7,687 nucleotides of DNA from Anaerolineales bacterium (lineage in GTDB: Bacteria; Chloroflexota; Anaerolineae; Epilineales; JAANWY01). This document shows positions 1 to 5,291 of the stretch, piece by piece. The stretch is from positions 1 through 7,687 of the forward strand of contig JAANWY010000110.1 of the NCBI GenBank assembly GCA_018263655.1, given 5' to 3'. Under the pieces are notes generated by a model. The model made no database searches, had not been told where the DNA came from, and saw only the letters and a list, made by a program, of their open reading frames with translations. Made by a program: the position numbers and the translations under genes. Within the stretch, counting starts at the first letter, position 1, and each line of letters begins with the position of its first letter.

Positions 1-42
1 GGGGTCGGTGGGGGGCGGCCGCCCCCCACCGATCCCTTTTTT
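1..42 (+). terminator. Strong intrinsic terminator of an upstream gene outside the window
   Basis: Positions 1-15 pair with 22-36 to give a 15-bp, almost all G-C stem with one G-U wobble. The six central bases CGGCCG are themselves self-complementary. Six T residues (37-42) follow directly. Stem plus T-run is the classic Rho-independent form on the plus strand. It isolates the universal stress gene at 135 from whatever lies to the left, and shows that the missing N-terminal half of that gene cannot simply lie further upstream. Confidence 0.85.
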
Positions 43-134
43 CCGCATTTTGCAGCTGTGAGGGCAGTAGCCGGCCCCGGCGCGGCGTCTTCGCCCTGCG
101 CAGCCCCCGCCGGCCCAACCCGGTCGGCGTCACC

Positions 135-512
135 GTGGTGGACTTAGTGACGATTGAGGAGAACGTGCTGCGGGTGTTGGATATCCCAACCCCCACAGCG
201 CCCACGTCGCACCCGGAGGTGACGATCGGTTGGGTGAGGGAGGTGCGTCAACACGCTCACCAGGAAGCTCAGAGCTACCTGGAAGCCATACAGGACGACC
301 TTTGTGAACAAGGGATTGAGACGCGGGTCCTGATGCGGGATCGGTCGCCGGCCGAGGACATCCTCGACGTCGCCGGCGCCGAGGATATTGACTCGATCGT
401 CATGTCCACCCATGGGCGCAGCGGTCTGGGCCGTTGGGCCTTCGGCAGCGTCGTCGAGAAGGTGGCACGCCACAGGCCCTGCACCGTGCGGGTGCCGCCG
501 GCAAGCCAGTGA
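135..512 (+). CDS. Universal stress protein (UspA family), N-terminally short
   Basis: The 125-residue product matches the C-terminal two thirds of a single-domain UspA fold. It has a 'VLRVLDIPTP' strand (11-20), a long helix (about 33-58), and the signature 'STHGRSG...GS' (91-105). That signature fits the G-x2-G-x9-G-S/T ATP-binding motif except that the first Gly is Ser, a common variant. Family members are usually about 140-150 residues and open with a strand and phosphate-contacting region of the 'ILVPLDGS' type, which is absent here. The frame stays open upstream to the terminator but encodes only Arg/Pro-rich, non-family sequence. The GTG at 135 has no good ribosome site. A GTG at 165 (codon 11) follows GAGGAG at 156-161, only 3 nt away, and may be the real start. 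This may be a truncated or decaying stress gene; nucleotide binding is doubtful without strand 1. Identification of the family is secure, functionality is not. Confidence 0.75.
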   Translation: MVDLVTIEENVLRVLDIPTPTAPTSHPEVTIGWVREVRQHAHQEAQSYLEAIQDDLCEQGIETRVLMRDRSPAEDILDVAGAEDIDSIVMSTHGRSGLGRWAFGSVVEKVARHRPCTVRVPPASQ

Positions 513-525
513 ACTGTAGCAAGAG

Positions 526-566
526 ATCACCCTCCATTTTCGCCAACATCACCCGTTTGGGGTGAT
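526..566 (+). promoter_or_regulatory. Operator: half-site plus palindrome upstream of the receiver-like gene
   Basis: ATCACCC occurs at 526-532. Starting 22 bp later is a perfect 7-bp inverted repeat, ATCACCC-N5-GGGTGAT (548-566). The palindrome centre is about 32 bp before the TATAAT box, roughly -44 relative to a start near 601, the position expected for an activator touching RNA polymerase. The same three half-sites with the same 22-bp step recur at 3960-4000 before the cytochrome gene. The binding protein is not shown by the sequence; the NarL-type regulator at 3302-3949 is a candidate by proximity. Confidence 0.65.
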
Positions 567-588
567 GCGCTGTGGTCATCAGGCGCGG

Positions 589-594
589 TATAAT
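589..594 (+). promoter_or_regulatory. -10 box (TATAAT) of the receiver-like gene
   Basis: This is a perfect TATAAT. The hexamers 16-18 bp upstream fall at the end of the palindrome (around 565-571) and do not resemble TTGACA, so the promoter probably needs an activator. Transcription would start near 600, leaving a leader of about 65 nt before the ATG at 666. Confidence 0.6.
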
Positions 595-665
595 GAAGAG
601 CAACCGGATGTAAGGTCGGTTCATTTTGCAGGAAGTGTAATCTTGTGCTGAGAGAAGCGAACGCA

Positions 666-1109
666 ATGGCCACAGACGCTGTCCGTGTCGTCGTGATCAG
701 CGAAAAAGCGAAAGAGCGCCAGCAATTGACGCAGTTGGTGGACAGCCTACCAGGTCTGCAAATCGTCGCAGAAGTGGATCTGGTCTGCCAAATGGGCCGG
801 CAAGCTGGCAACGCCGACGCCGATTGTGTCGTGCTGGACATAGACCGCTATCCGCTGGCCGGCACCCTGGGCCTGGCACAAGCCAAAGCCACCTTTCCCG
901 ACGCCAGCATCCTCATCCTTGCTCGCGCGGTCCCGCCCCGCTTCCTGCAATACTTGAAAGCGTCGGGAGCAAGTTGCTGTATCGACAAAGACGACCCCGA
1001 CATGCAGGCTCATCTCATCAATGGGTGCCAGCCCCTCATCGGAGTGCCGTCTGGCAGTGCCGCTGCATGCTACATAAGGAGCGGCTGGCGAGGGCCGTCG
1101 CCGATGTAA
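666..1109 (+). CDS. Degenerate receiver-domain (response-regulator-like) protein without output domain
   Basis: The 147-residue product has the alternating strand/helix pattern of a CheY/NarL receiver: strand 1 'VRVVVISE', strand 3 'CVVLDID' carrying the only plausible phospho-acceptor Asp, strand 4 'ILILAR' and strand 5 'CCIDKDD' with the conserved Lys. The acidic pair after strand 1 is replaced by Ser-Glu, and the Thr/Ser after strand 4 by Ala, so normal Mg-dependent phosphorylation is unlikely. After about residue 120 the sequence no longer resembles a receiver, and no helix-turn-helix follows. NarL-type relatives are about 210 residues. A frameshift is possible, but the other two frames to 1190 show no HTH either. 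I chose ATG 666, preceded by AGAGAAG at 651-657; a GTG at 645 with AGGAAG upstream would add seven residues. It may be a pseudo-receiver acting by protein contact, or a decaying gene. It has its own promoter, with the same operator as the cytochrome gene. Confidence 0.6.
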   Translation: MATDAVRVVVISEKAKERQQLTQLVDSLPGLQIVAEVDLVCQMGRQAGNADADCVVLDIDRYPLAGTLGLAQAKATFPDASILILARAVPPRFLQYLKASGASCCIDKDDPDMQAHLINGCQPLIGVPSGSAAACYIRSGWRGPSPM

Positions 1110-1138
1110 CGCGAAACCGGCTTCCACCCCGTCCGTTT

Positions 1139-1166
1139 TTGCTGCTTGTCCCCTTTGATGTAAAAT
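1139..1166 (+). promoter_or_regulatory. Possible promoter of the kinase-regulator operon
   Basis: TTGCTG (1139-1144) and TAAAAT (1161-1166) are separated by 16 bp. The -10 matches 5 of 6 consensus bases and the -35 only the TTG core. It is the best sigma-70-like pair I see between 1110 and 1399, and would give a long leader through the repeat region. Confidence 0.3.
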
Positions 1167-1200
1167 CATCCACGCAGTCCACCGAATAAAGAAAACAGCC

Positions 1201-1235
1201 GACGAACGACCATCGACCAACACGAACGGACCAAC
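1201..1235 (+). repeat. Short heptamer-phased repeat, block 1
   Basis: Five consecutive 7-mers are recognisable, such as GACGAAC, GACCATC and GACCAAC (the last at 1215-1221 and again at 1229-1235). The seven-base phase is clear but the copies are degenerate. Its consensus differs from that of the block at 1312-1381. Confidence 0.55.
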
Positions 1236-1243
1236 GTTGCAAC

Positions 1244-1255
1244 GCTATTTTCAAA
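1244..1255 (+). repeat. 12-bp direct repeat, copy 1
   Basis: GCTATTTTCAAA here recurs exactly at 1373-1384, 129 bp further on. The two copies bracket the hairpins and the second heptamer array. Copy 1 is followed by GGAG, which resembles a ribosome-binding site with no gene behind it. Confidence 0.7.
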
Positions 1256-1268
1256 GGAGTGTCCATAC

Positions 1269-1313
1269 CGGCGCTTCGCGCCGCTAAATCATCAATGAAA
1301 ATGCGTTCGCATT
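1269..1313. repeat. Two small hairpins (REP-like) in the kinase upstream region
   Basis: CGGCGC-TTC-GCGCCG at 1269-1283 forms a 6-bp GC stem. AATGCG-TT-CGCATT at 1300-1313 forms a second 6-bp stem. Neither is followed by a T-run, so they are not typical terminators. They sit directly against the heptamer array and may belong to the same repeated element. Confidence 0.5.
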
Positions 1314-1381
1314 GCGTCTTACGTCTTGCGTCGTTTGCCGTTTGACTACGGACTATGGACTTTGGACTACGGGCTATTTTC
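1312..1381 (+). repeat. Heptamer array, ten phased units ending in C
   Basis: Read in sevens from 1312, all ten units end in C. Units include TTGCGTC, GTTTGAC, TACGGAC, TATGGAC and TTTGGAC, with a core consensus near TWYGGAC in 1347-1374. The array runs to within 19 bp of the kinase ATG at 1400 and supplies a spurious in-frame ATG at 1355. The 7-bp phase resembles the degenerate heptanucleotide repeats known from cyanobacteria and other environmental bacteria. Confidence 0.65.
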
Positions 1382-1384
1382 AAA
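1373..1384 (+). repeat. 12-bp direct repeat, copy 2
   Basis: This is an exact copy of 1244-1255 (GCTATTTTCAAA). It overlaps the last heptamer unit and ends 15 bp before the kinase start codon. The pair could be the footprint of an inserted or expanded 129-bp element. Confidence 0.7.
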
Positions 1385-1399
1385 AGATCGGACTCAGTT

Positions 1400-3286
1400 A
1401 TGCAGCGCATACGACGTCGGACCGAGGACCTCGGCCTCTGGCCACGCATGGCGCTGGGCCTCAGTCTGGGCTTTTTGGTACTCTTTGCCGCAGTTTTAAC
1501 GCTGAGTGAGTGGGCGCTGCGCGACAGTGCCAGGCGCATCCGGAACGAACGCCTGGTTATCGCCCAGATGGCGGCCGGCCAGATCGACAGAGTGCTCCAG
1601 CAAGCCGTGTCCGAACTGGAACAGGCGCGCGGCCTGGCCGACTTCGACCTCGCCGAGACGGACACTTCGGACGAGGCGCGCGCCCTCGCCACCACCCACA
1701 GCCGGATCGACACCTTCGCCTCAGGAGTCGCCTTCCTGGATGCCACGGGGCAGGTGGTTCTCACTCGGCCGCCGGCGCTGTACCCGCCCGGCGCGGACCT
1801 GTCCGATTTGCCGCACATCGCACGGGCCCTCGATGGCCGCGACGTCACCGTTTCCGCCCCTTTTCGCGACCCGCTGGCAGACCAACCCGTGGCGGCTGTC
1901 ACCGTTCCCGTGTCCGATGGCGGCCGGTTGCTGGGGCTGCTCAGCAGCCTGGTGAATCTGCATGGACCGGCCATCACGGCACCACTCCAACAAGCGGCCA
2001 CGCTGGGGCACACCGGCCACGCCGTGCTGGCCGATCACCAGGGCAGGGCACTGGCCTCTACCTTTGAATTGCCATTTCTCTCACCCGGGGAACACGCCTC
2101 CTTCTACCGGCGTGCGCTGGCCGGCGGGCAGCCCGTGGTAGATACGGTGCCTTTCGAGTTAGACCTTCCCGGTGAGGAGCCCCAGGGGCATCTGCACGTC
2201 ATGGCCTTTGCCCCATTGAACATGGCGCCGTGGGGCGTGGCCGTAGGAGGCGATGTGGACGAGACCTTCGCCGGCGTGACGCGGTTACGGCGCGGATTGA
2301 TGCTGTTGGGTGCGCTTGCGTTGGCCAGTGTTTGGGCGGCCGCGCTGTTCGGCACCCGACGTCTGGTGCGTCCGGTGCAGCGCCTGACCCGCGCCGCCCA
2401 GCGGATCGCCGGTGGGGACCTGGAGACACCGCTGCAGGCAACAGAAGGTGGCGAGATCGGCGCCATGGCCGAGGCTCTCGAACAGATGCGTCTGCTGCTA
2501 CTCTCCAACATCCGGGAACTGGCCGACTTGAACGAGACGCTGGAAGCGCGGGTCGCGTCGCGAACCGAGGAACTGCGCCAGCAACAGGCGCTAACCCGGC
2601 AGCTTCTACAGCGGGCCATCACAGCCCAAGAAGGGGAACGGGCGCGCATTTCCCGGGAGCTACACGACGAGATTGGGCAGACGCTGACAGCGATTCAATT
2701 GGGCTTGGAGCGTCTGGCCAGGAAGTGGCCGGCTGAGGAGGCCGGCACACACGACTACCTCGATCGCCTTGGAACGCTGACCGAGCAGGCGCTGGGCGAC
2801 TTGCGGAGCATTATCGCCGCTTTGCGGCCAGGCGTGCTGGACCAACTCGGCCTGGTGCCGGCCCTGGGCTGGGTGGCCGATCATACCCTGCGTCCTTTGG
2901 GCGTAAAGGTCACCATCGATGCCGACGATCTGCAGGGCCGGCTGCCGCCGGAGATCGAGACCATCCTTTTCCGCATCGCGCAGGAAGCCATGAGAAACGT
3001 GGCGCGTCACAGCCAGGCGAGCCACCTCGATATCTCTTTAGAACGCGGCAACGGCAAAGTGACGATGGAGCTGATCGACGACGGCCAGGGCTTTGACCCT
3101 GGCTTGATTAGGGCGGCGCGGGAGCACGGCCGTGGCTTGGGGCTGGCCGGCATGCAGGAGCGCGCATCGCTGGCCGGCGGCCAGGTCGAAATCCGCAGTG
3201 CTGTAGGCATGGGAACTTCGGTGCACGTCGTGATTCCCACGTCGGCTGCGGTCGACAAATCCCCCGAGAGTGGCGATTCGGGCTAA
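1400..3286 (+). CDS. Membrane sensor histidine kinase (Cache-like sensor, HAMP, HisKA_3, HATPase_c)
   Basis: The product is 628 residues. After a basic N-terminus, membrane segment 1 spans about 17-36. An extracytoplasmic region (about 40-297) with 'GVAFLDATGQVV' and 'PVAAVTVPV' strands resembles a double-Cache ligand sensor. Membrane segment 2 is about 299-318, then HAMP (about 319-370), a coiled coil (about 370-415) and a HisKA_3 dimerisation domain with phospho-acceptor His422 in 'SRELHDEIGQ'. The ATPase domain has the N box around Asn533 ('EAMRNVARH'), G1 at 560-565 ('DDGQGF') and G2 at 577-584 ('GRGLGLAG'). All catalytic boxes are intact, as in NarX/LiaS/DesK-type kinases. ATG 1400 is preferred to the ATG at 1355, which lies inside the heptamer array and would add 15 non-family residues; neither has a strong ribosome site. 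The gene is 15 nt upstream of its regulator, clearly one operon. The ligand cannot be read from the sequence. Confidence 0.93.
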   Translation: MQRIRRRTEDLGLWPRMALGLSLGFLVLFAAVLTLSEWALRDSARRIRNERLVIAQMAAGQIDRVLQQAVSELEQARGLADFDLAETDTSDEARALATTHSRIDTFASGVAFLDATGQVVLTRPPALYPPGADLSDLPHIARALDGRDVTVSAPFRDPLADQPVAAVTVPVSDGGRLLGLLSSLVNLHGPAITAPLQQAATLGHTGHAVLADHQGRALASTFELPFLSPGEHASFYRRALAGGQPVVDTVPFELDLPGEEPQGHLHVMAFAPLNMAPWGVAVGGDVDETFAGVTRLRRGLMLLGALALASVWAAALFGTRRLVRPVQRLTRAAQRIAGGDLETPLQATEGGEIGAMAEALEQMRLLLLSNIRELADLNETLEARVASRTEELRQQQALTRQLLQRAITAQEGERARISRELHDEIGQTLTAIQLGLERLARKWPAEEAGTHDYLDRLGTLTEQALGDLRSIIAALRPGVLDQLGLVPALGWVADHTLRPLGVKVTIDADDLQGRLPPEIETILFRIAQEAMRNVARHSQASHLDISLERGNGKVTMELIDDGQGFDPGLIRAAREHGRGLGLAGMQERASLAGGQVEIRSAVGMGTSVHVVIPTSAAVDKSPESGDSG

Positions 3287-3293
3287 AGAGGAG
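3286..3293 (+). promoter_or_regulatory. Ribosome-binding site of the response regulator
   Basis: AAGAGGAG starts at the last base of the kinase stop codon and lies 8 nt before the ATG at 3302. It is much stronger than the kinase's own site, so the regulator is probably made in excess over the kinase. Confidence 0.75.
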
Positions 3294-3301
3294 ATACCAC
3301 C

Positions 3302-3949
3302 ATGACAGACCGGATTCGGCTGATCGTCGTCGATGATCACACCATTGTGCGCGAAGGACTGATCTCACTGATCGAAGACGAGCCCGACCTGGCCGCCGTC
3401 GGGCAGGGCGGCACCGGCCGTGATGCCGTCACCCTGGCCCGCCAACATCGTCCGGACATCGCCTTACTGGACATCGCTATGCCCGACATGAACGGCCTGG
3501 AGGCGACGCGGGAGATTGCCGCCGAATTCCCCGAGCTGGATGTGCTCATTCTGACTGTGCACGAGGAAGAGGCATTCTTCTTCGAAGCGCTGCGAGCTGG
3601 CGCGGCCGGCTACGCCCTCAAGGGCAGCGGCAGCGACGAACTATTGGGCGCCATTCGGGCCGTCCACGAAGGCGGCGTGTATCTGCCGCCAGCACTGGCC
3701 GGCCGGCTGGTGCAAGACTACGTGAACTCCCAGGCGACTCCTGCGCCCGACGATTCCCTGACACCGCGCGAGCAAGAGGTCGCGACGCTCATCGCTCGGG
3801 GGCTGACGAACCGCGATATCGCCGAGGAGCGCACCCTGAGCATCAACACTGTGAAAACCCACCGCCGTCACATCTACCGCAAGCTGGACCTCCACAATCG
3901 CGCCGAACTGGTCGACTACGCCCTCCGCCACGGCCTCCTGACCCCGTAA
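3302..3949 (+). CDS. NarL/FixJ-family response regulator (receiver plus LuxR-type HTH)
   Basis: The 215-residue product is a complete NarL-type regulator. The receiver (1-120) has the acidic pair Asp11/Asp12, phospho-acceptor Asp57 in 'ALLDIAMPDMNG', Thr85 and Lys107. After a linker (about 140-150) comes the LuxR/GerE helix-turn-helix (about 152-210) with 'LTPREQEVATLIARG' leading into the recognition region 'SINTVKTHRRHIYRKL'. Every key residue is present, unlike the receiver-like proteins at 666 and 6557. It is the partner of the HisKA_3 kinase just upstream. No terminator separates it from the cytochrome promoter; a half-site of the shared operator begins 11 bp after its stop codon. This position makes it a good candidate to bind that operator and its copy at 526-566, but this is inference. 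Confidence 0.95.
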   Translation: MTDRIRLIVVDDHTIVREGLISLIEDEPDLAAVGQGGTGRDAVTLARQHRPDIALLDIAMPDMNGLEATREIAAEFPELDVLILTVHEEEAFFFEALRAGAAGYALKGSGSDELLGAIRAVHEGGVYLPPALAGRLVQDYVNSQATPAPDDSLTPREQEVATLIARGLTNRDIAEERTLSINTVKTHRRHIYRKLDLHNRAELVDYALRHGLLTP

Positions 3950-3959
3950 CCGCTCAAAA

Positions 3960-4000
3960 ATCACCCCACTAGCCGCATAATCTCACCCAAATCGGGTGAT
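3960..4000 (+). promoter_or_regulatory. Operator: half-site plus palindrome upstream of the cytochrome gene
   Basis: ATCACCC at 3960-3966 is followed 22 bp later by CTCACCC-N5-GGGTGAT (3982-4000), a 6-bp inverted repeat with a 5-bp spacer. This reproduces the half-site order, the 22-bp step and the distance to the -10 seen at 526-594 (41 bp from palindrome start to TATAAT there, 40 bp here). The spacer bases differ (GTTTG versus AAATC), as expected for conserved contacts with free spacers. Confidence 0.65.
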
Positions 4001-4021
4001 GTGCCCTCTGTCCATGGCTGC

Positions 4022-4027
4022 TATAAT
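4022..4027 (+). promoter_or_regulatory. -10 box (TATAAT) of the cytochrome gene
   Basis: This is a perfect TATAAT with no TTGACA-like hexamer 16-18 bp upstream, again suggesting activator dependence. Transcription would begin near 4034. Confidence 0.6.
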
Positions 4028-4033
4028 GTCTTA

Positions 4034-4176
4034 GGCGGGTGGAAGACAACGATCCTGTTTCTCCCACTCTGCATTGACGCAGATCTCTCGGGAAGTCTGG
4101 CAATCCGTCGCAGAGGAGAGAAACCACTTCGCTGCTGAGAGGTCTCAACCCACATAATGACAAGAGGAGGATAAAG
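4034..4176 (+). other. Long 5' leader of the cytochrome mRNA
   Basis: About 140 nt separate the presumed transcription start from the ATG at 4177. I see no ORF and no riboswitch I recognise. The leader ends with AGAGGAGG (4163-4170), a near-perfect ribosome-binding site 6 nt before the ATG. The length leaves room for post-transcriptional control, but no convincing structure was found by eye. Confidence 0.45.
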
Positions 4177-5160
4177 ATGCTAGATTTTCCGCACAATCAA
4201 TCGCGACTGATTATGGGTTTGGCCATCCTCGTGGCACTGGTACTGATCGCCAGCGGATGTCAGGGTGCGCAGCCTGGCACTCCGGCCCCACAGGCGGCAA
4301 CGGAGGAAGCCACTGAGGAGCCCGCTGAGGAAGCCACGCACGAGGCCACAGCCGAGGCCACACACGAAGCTACGGAGGAAGCCACGCACGAAGCCTCTGA
4401 GGAGTTCGAAGACCTGGAGAACCCCTTCGCCGGCGACCCTGACGCCATCGCCGCCGGCCAGGAAATCTATCTCAACAACTGTGCGCTCTGCCACGGCGAG
4501 ACAGGTATGGGCGATGGGCCAGCCGCACCAGGACTGCCCGAGGAACCGTCCAAGTTCGCCGACTGCGAGTGGCAGTCCCATGAACCTGATGGTGAACTGT
4601 TCCACGTCATCGTGAACGGCGAGCCGGAAGAGGGCATGCCGGCCTGGGGCGAGACACTCACTGAGGATCAGATCTGGCAAGTGCTGTCCTACGAACGCTC
4701 CTTCTGCCCGGACCTGGTGATAGAGGCAGAAGCCACCCACGAAGCCACTGCGGAAGCGACGCATGAAGCCACTGCGGAAGCGACCCATGAAGCCACAGCC
4801 GAGGCGACGCACGAGGCGACGGCAGAAGCCACGCACGAAGCCTCTGAGGAGTTCGAAGACCTGGAGAACCCCTTCGCCGGCGACCCTGACGCCATCGCCG
4901 CAGGCAAGGAGATTTATCAGGCGAACTGTGCGCTCTGCCACGGCGAGACAGGTATGGGCGATGGGCCGGCCGCACCCGGCTTGCCCGAGGAACCGTCCAA
5001 GTTCGCCGACTGCGAGATGATGGCCCAGATGGAAGAGGGCGAGCTGTTCCACGTCATCGTGAACGGTGAGCCAGAAGAAGGCATGCCGGCCTGGGGCGAG
5101 ACCCTTACCGAAGACCGGATTTGGCAGGTGTTGAGTTACGAGCGCTCCTTCTGCGAGTAA
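4177..5160 (+). CDS. Tandem-duplicated diheme c-type cytochrome lipoprotein
   Basis: The 327-residue product starts with a hydrophobic signal (about 11-25) and a lipobox-like 'IASGC' with lipidated Cys28, so it should be anchored on the outer face of the membrane. Two nearly identical cytochrome c domains follow (about 76-177 and 225-326). Heme sites are Cys102/Cys105-His106 and Cys251/Cys254-His255, each in 'CALCHGETGMGDGPAAPGLP'. The likely sixth ligands are Met154 and Met303 in 'GMPAWGETL'. Each domain also has two extra Cys (130/177 and 279/326), possibly a disulfide. Each domain is preceded by an acidic linker built from EATHEATA units. Residues 219-326 repeat 70-177 with a 149-residue offset. 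The role is presumably small-protein electron transfer, with the downstream sugar dehydrogenase a possible donor. It has a strong start and ribosome site, its own regulated promoter, and a hairpin after the stop. Confidence 0.93.
   Translation: MLDFPHNQSRLIMGLAILVALVLIASGCQGAQPGTPAPQAATEEATEEPAEEATHEATAEATHEATEEATHEASEEFEDLENPFAGDPDAIAAGQEIYLNNCALCHGETGMGDGPAAPGLPEEPSKFADCEWQSHEPDGELFHVIVNGEPEEGMPAWGETLTEDQIWQVLSYERSFCPDLVIEAEATHEATAEATHEATAEATHEATAEATHEATAEATHEASEEFEDLENPFAGDPDAIAAGKEIYQANCALCHGETGMGDGPAAPGLPEEPSKFADCEMMAQMEEGELFHVIVNGEPEEGMPAWGETLTEDRIWQVLSYERSFCE
4378..4454 (+). repeat. 77-bp exact duplicate, copy 1 (start of cytochrome domain 1)
   Basis: This segment is identical base for base to 4825-4901. 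It marks the best-preserved part of the 447-bp in-frame duplication that made the two cytochrome domains. Identity at wobble positions implies a recent duplication or ongoing gene conversion. Confidence 0.85.
4729..4845 (+). repeat. 24-bp in-frame tandem repeat encoding EATHEATA
   Basis: Four full copies of an 8-residue unit (residues 185-216) and a fifth partial copy (217-223) link the two cytochrome domains. A shorter version with three His lies before domain 1 (residues 52-74). The copies vary at synonymous positions, for example GAAGCGACG versus GAGGCGACG. One His per unit sits at an 8-residue spacing in a strongly acidic, low-complexity linker. Confidence 0.85.
4825..4901 (+). repeat. 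77-bp exact duplicate, copy 2 (start of cytochrome domain 2)
   Basis: Identical to 4378-4454, 447 bp downstream. Divergence resumes just after, at the residues following the Ile-Ala-Ala-Gly helix start. Confidence 0.85.
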
Positions 5161-5208
5161 CGGGAGATCCCCCGCTGCTTGAGCGGAAAGACTGTACTTG
5201 GCGTCTCC

Positions 5209-5244
5209 AAGATGGGGAGGCGAACAGCTTCGCCTCCCCATCTT
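5209..5244. terminator. Perfect 16-bp hairpin between cytochrome and dehydrogenase genes
   Basis: Positions 5209-5224 pair perfectly with 5229-5244 around a CAGC loop. The stem carries A-rich and T-rich ends (AAGA...TCTT), giving partial T-tracts in both directions, and is followed by TATTAT rather than a clean T-run. It may be a leaky terminator or an mRNA-stabilising hairpin that lets some transcripts continue into the dehydrogenase gene. A smaller stem, CCGCT/AGCGG, lies at 5172-5186. Confidence 0.75.
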
Positions 5245-5279
5245 TATTATGCAGATAGGACCCTGCGTGTTCGTTCTTT

Positions 5280-5285
5280 GAGGAG
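5280..5285 (+). promoter_or_regulatory. Ribosome-binding site fixing the GTG start of the dehydrogenase
   Basis: GAGGAG lies 6 nt before the GTG at 5292. This supports the unusual start codon, and the signal peptide begins at exactly this codon. Confidence 0.7.
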
Positions 5286-5291
5286 AAGGCC

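Larger units (their letters stand above)
1110..1399. other. Repeat-rich non-coding region before the sensor kinase gene
   Basis: No credible gene is present. The left part holds an AT-rich patch (1136-1170) that may contain the kinase promoter. The remainder is mostly heptamer-phased sequence, two small hairpins and a 12-bp direct repeat, listed separately. GC falls here compared with the flanking genes. Confidence 0.7.

Noticed and set aside
43..134. A frameshifted N-terminus of the universal stress protein
   Set aside because: All three plus frames were read; none contains the ILVPLDGS-type strand, so a simple frameshift does not restore the domain.
1201..1381. CRISPR array
   Set aside because: Units are contiguous degenerate 7-mers without spacers and far too short for CRISPR repeats.
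1036..2013. Long minus-strand ORF opposite the kinase gene
   Set aside because: Arg/Ser-rich composition without any domain; it is the antisense of a high-GC kinase gene with full motifs.
2081..2086. TCACCC inside the kinase gene (and GGGTGA at 232-237 inside the stress gene) as further operator sites
   Set aside because: Single half-sites in coding DNA without the paired, spaced arrangement or a nearby -10.
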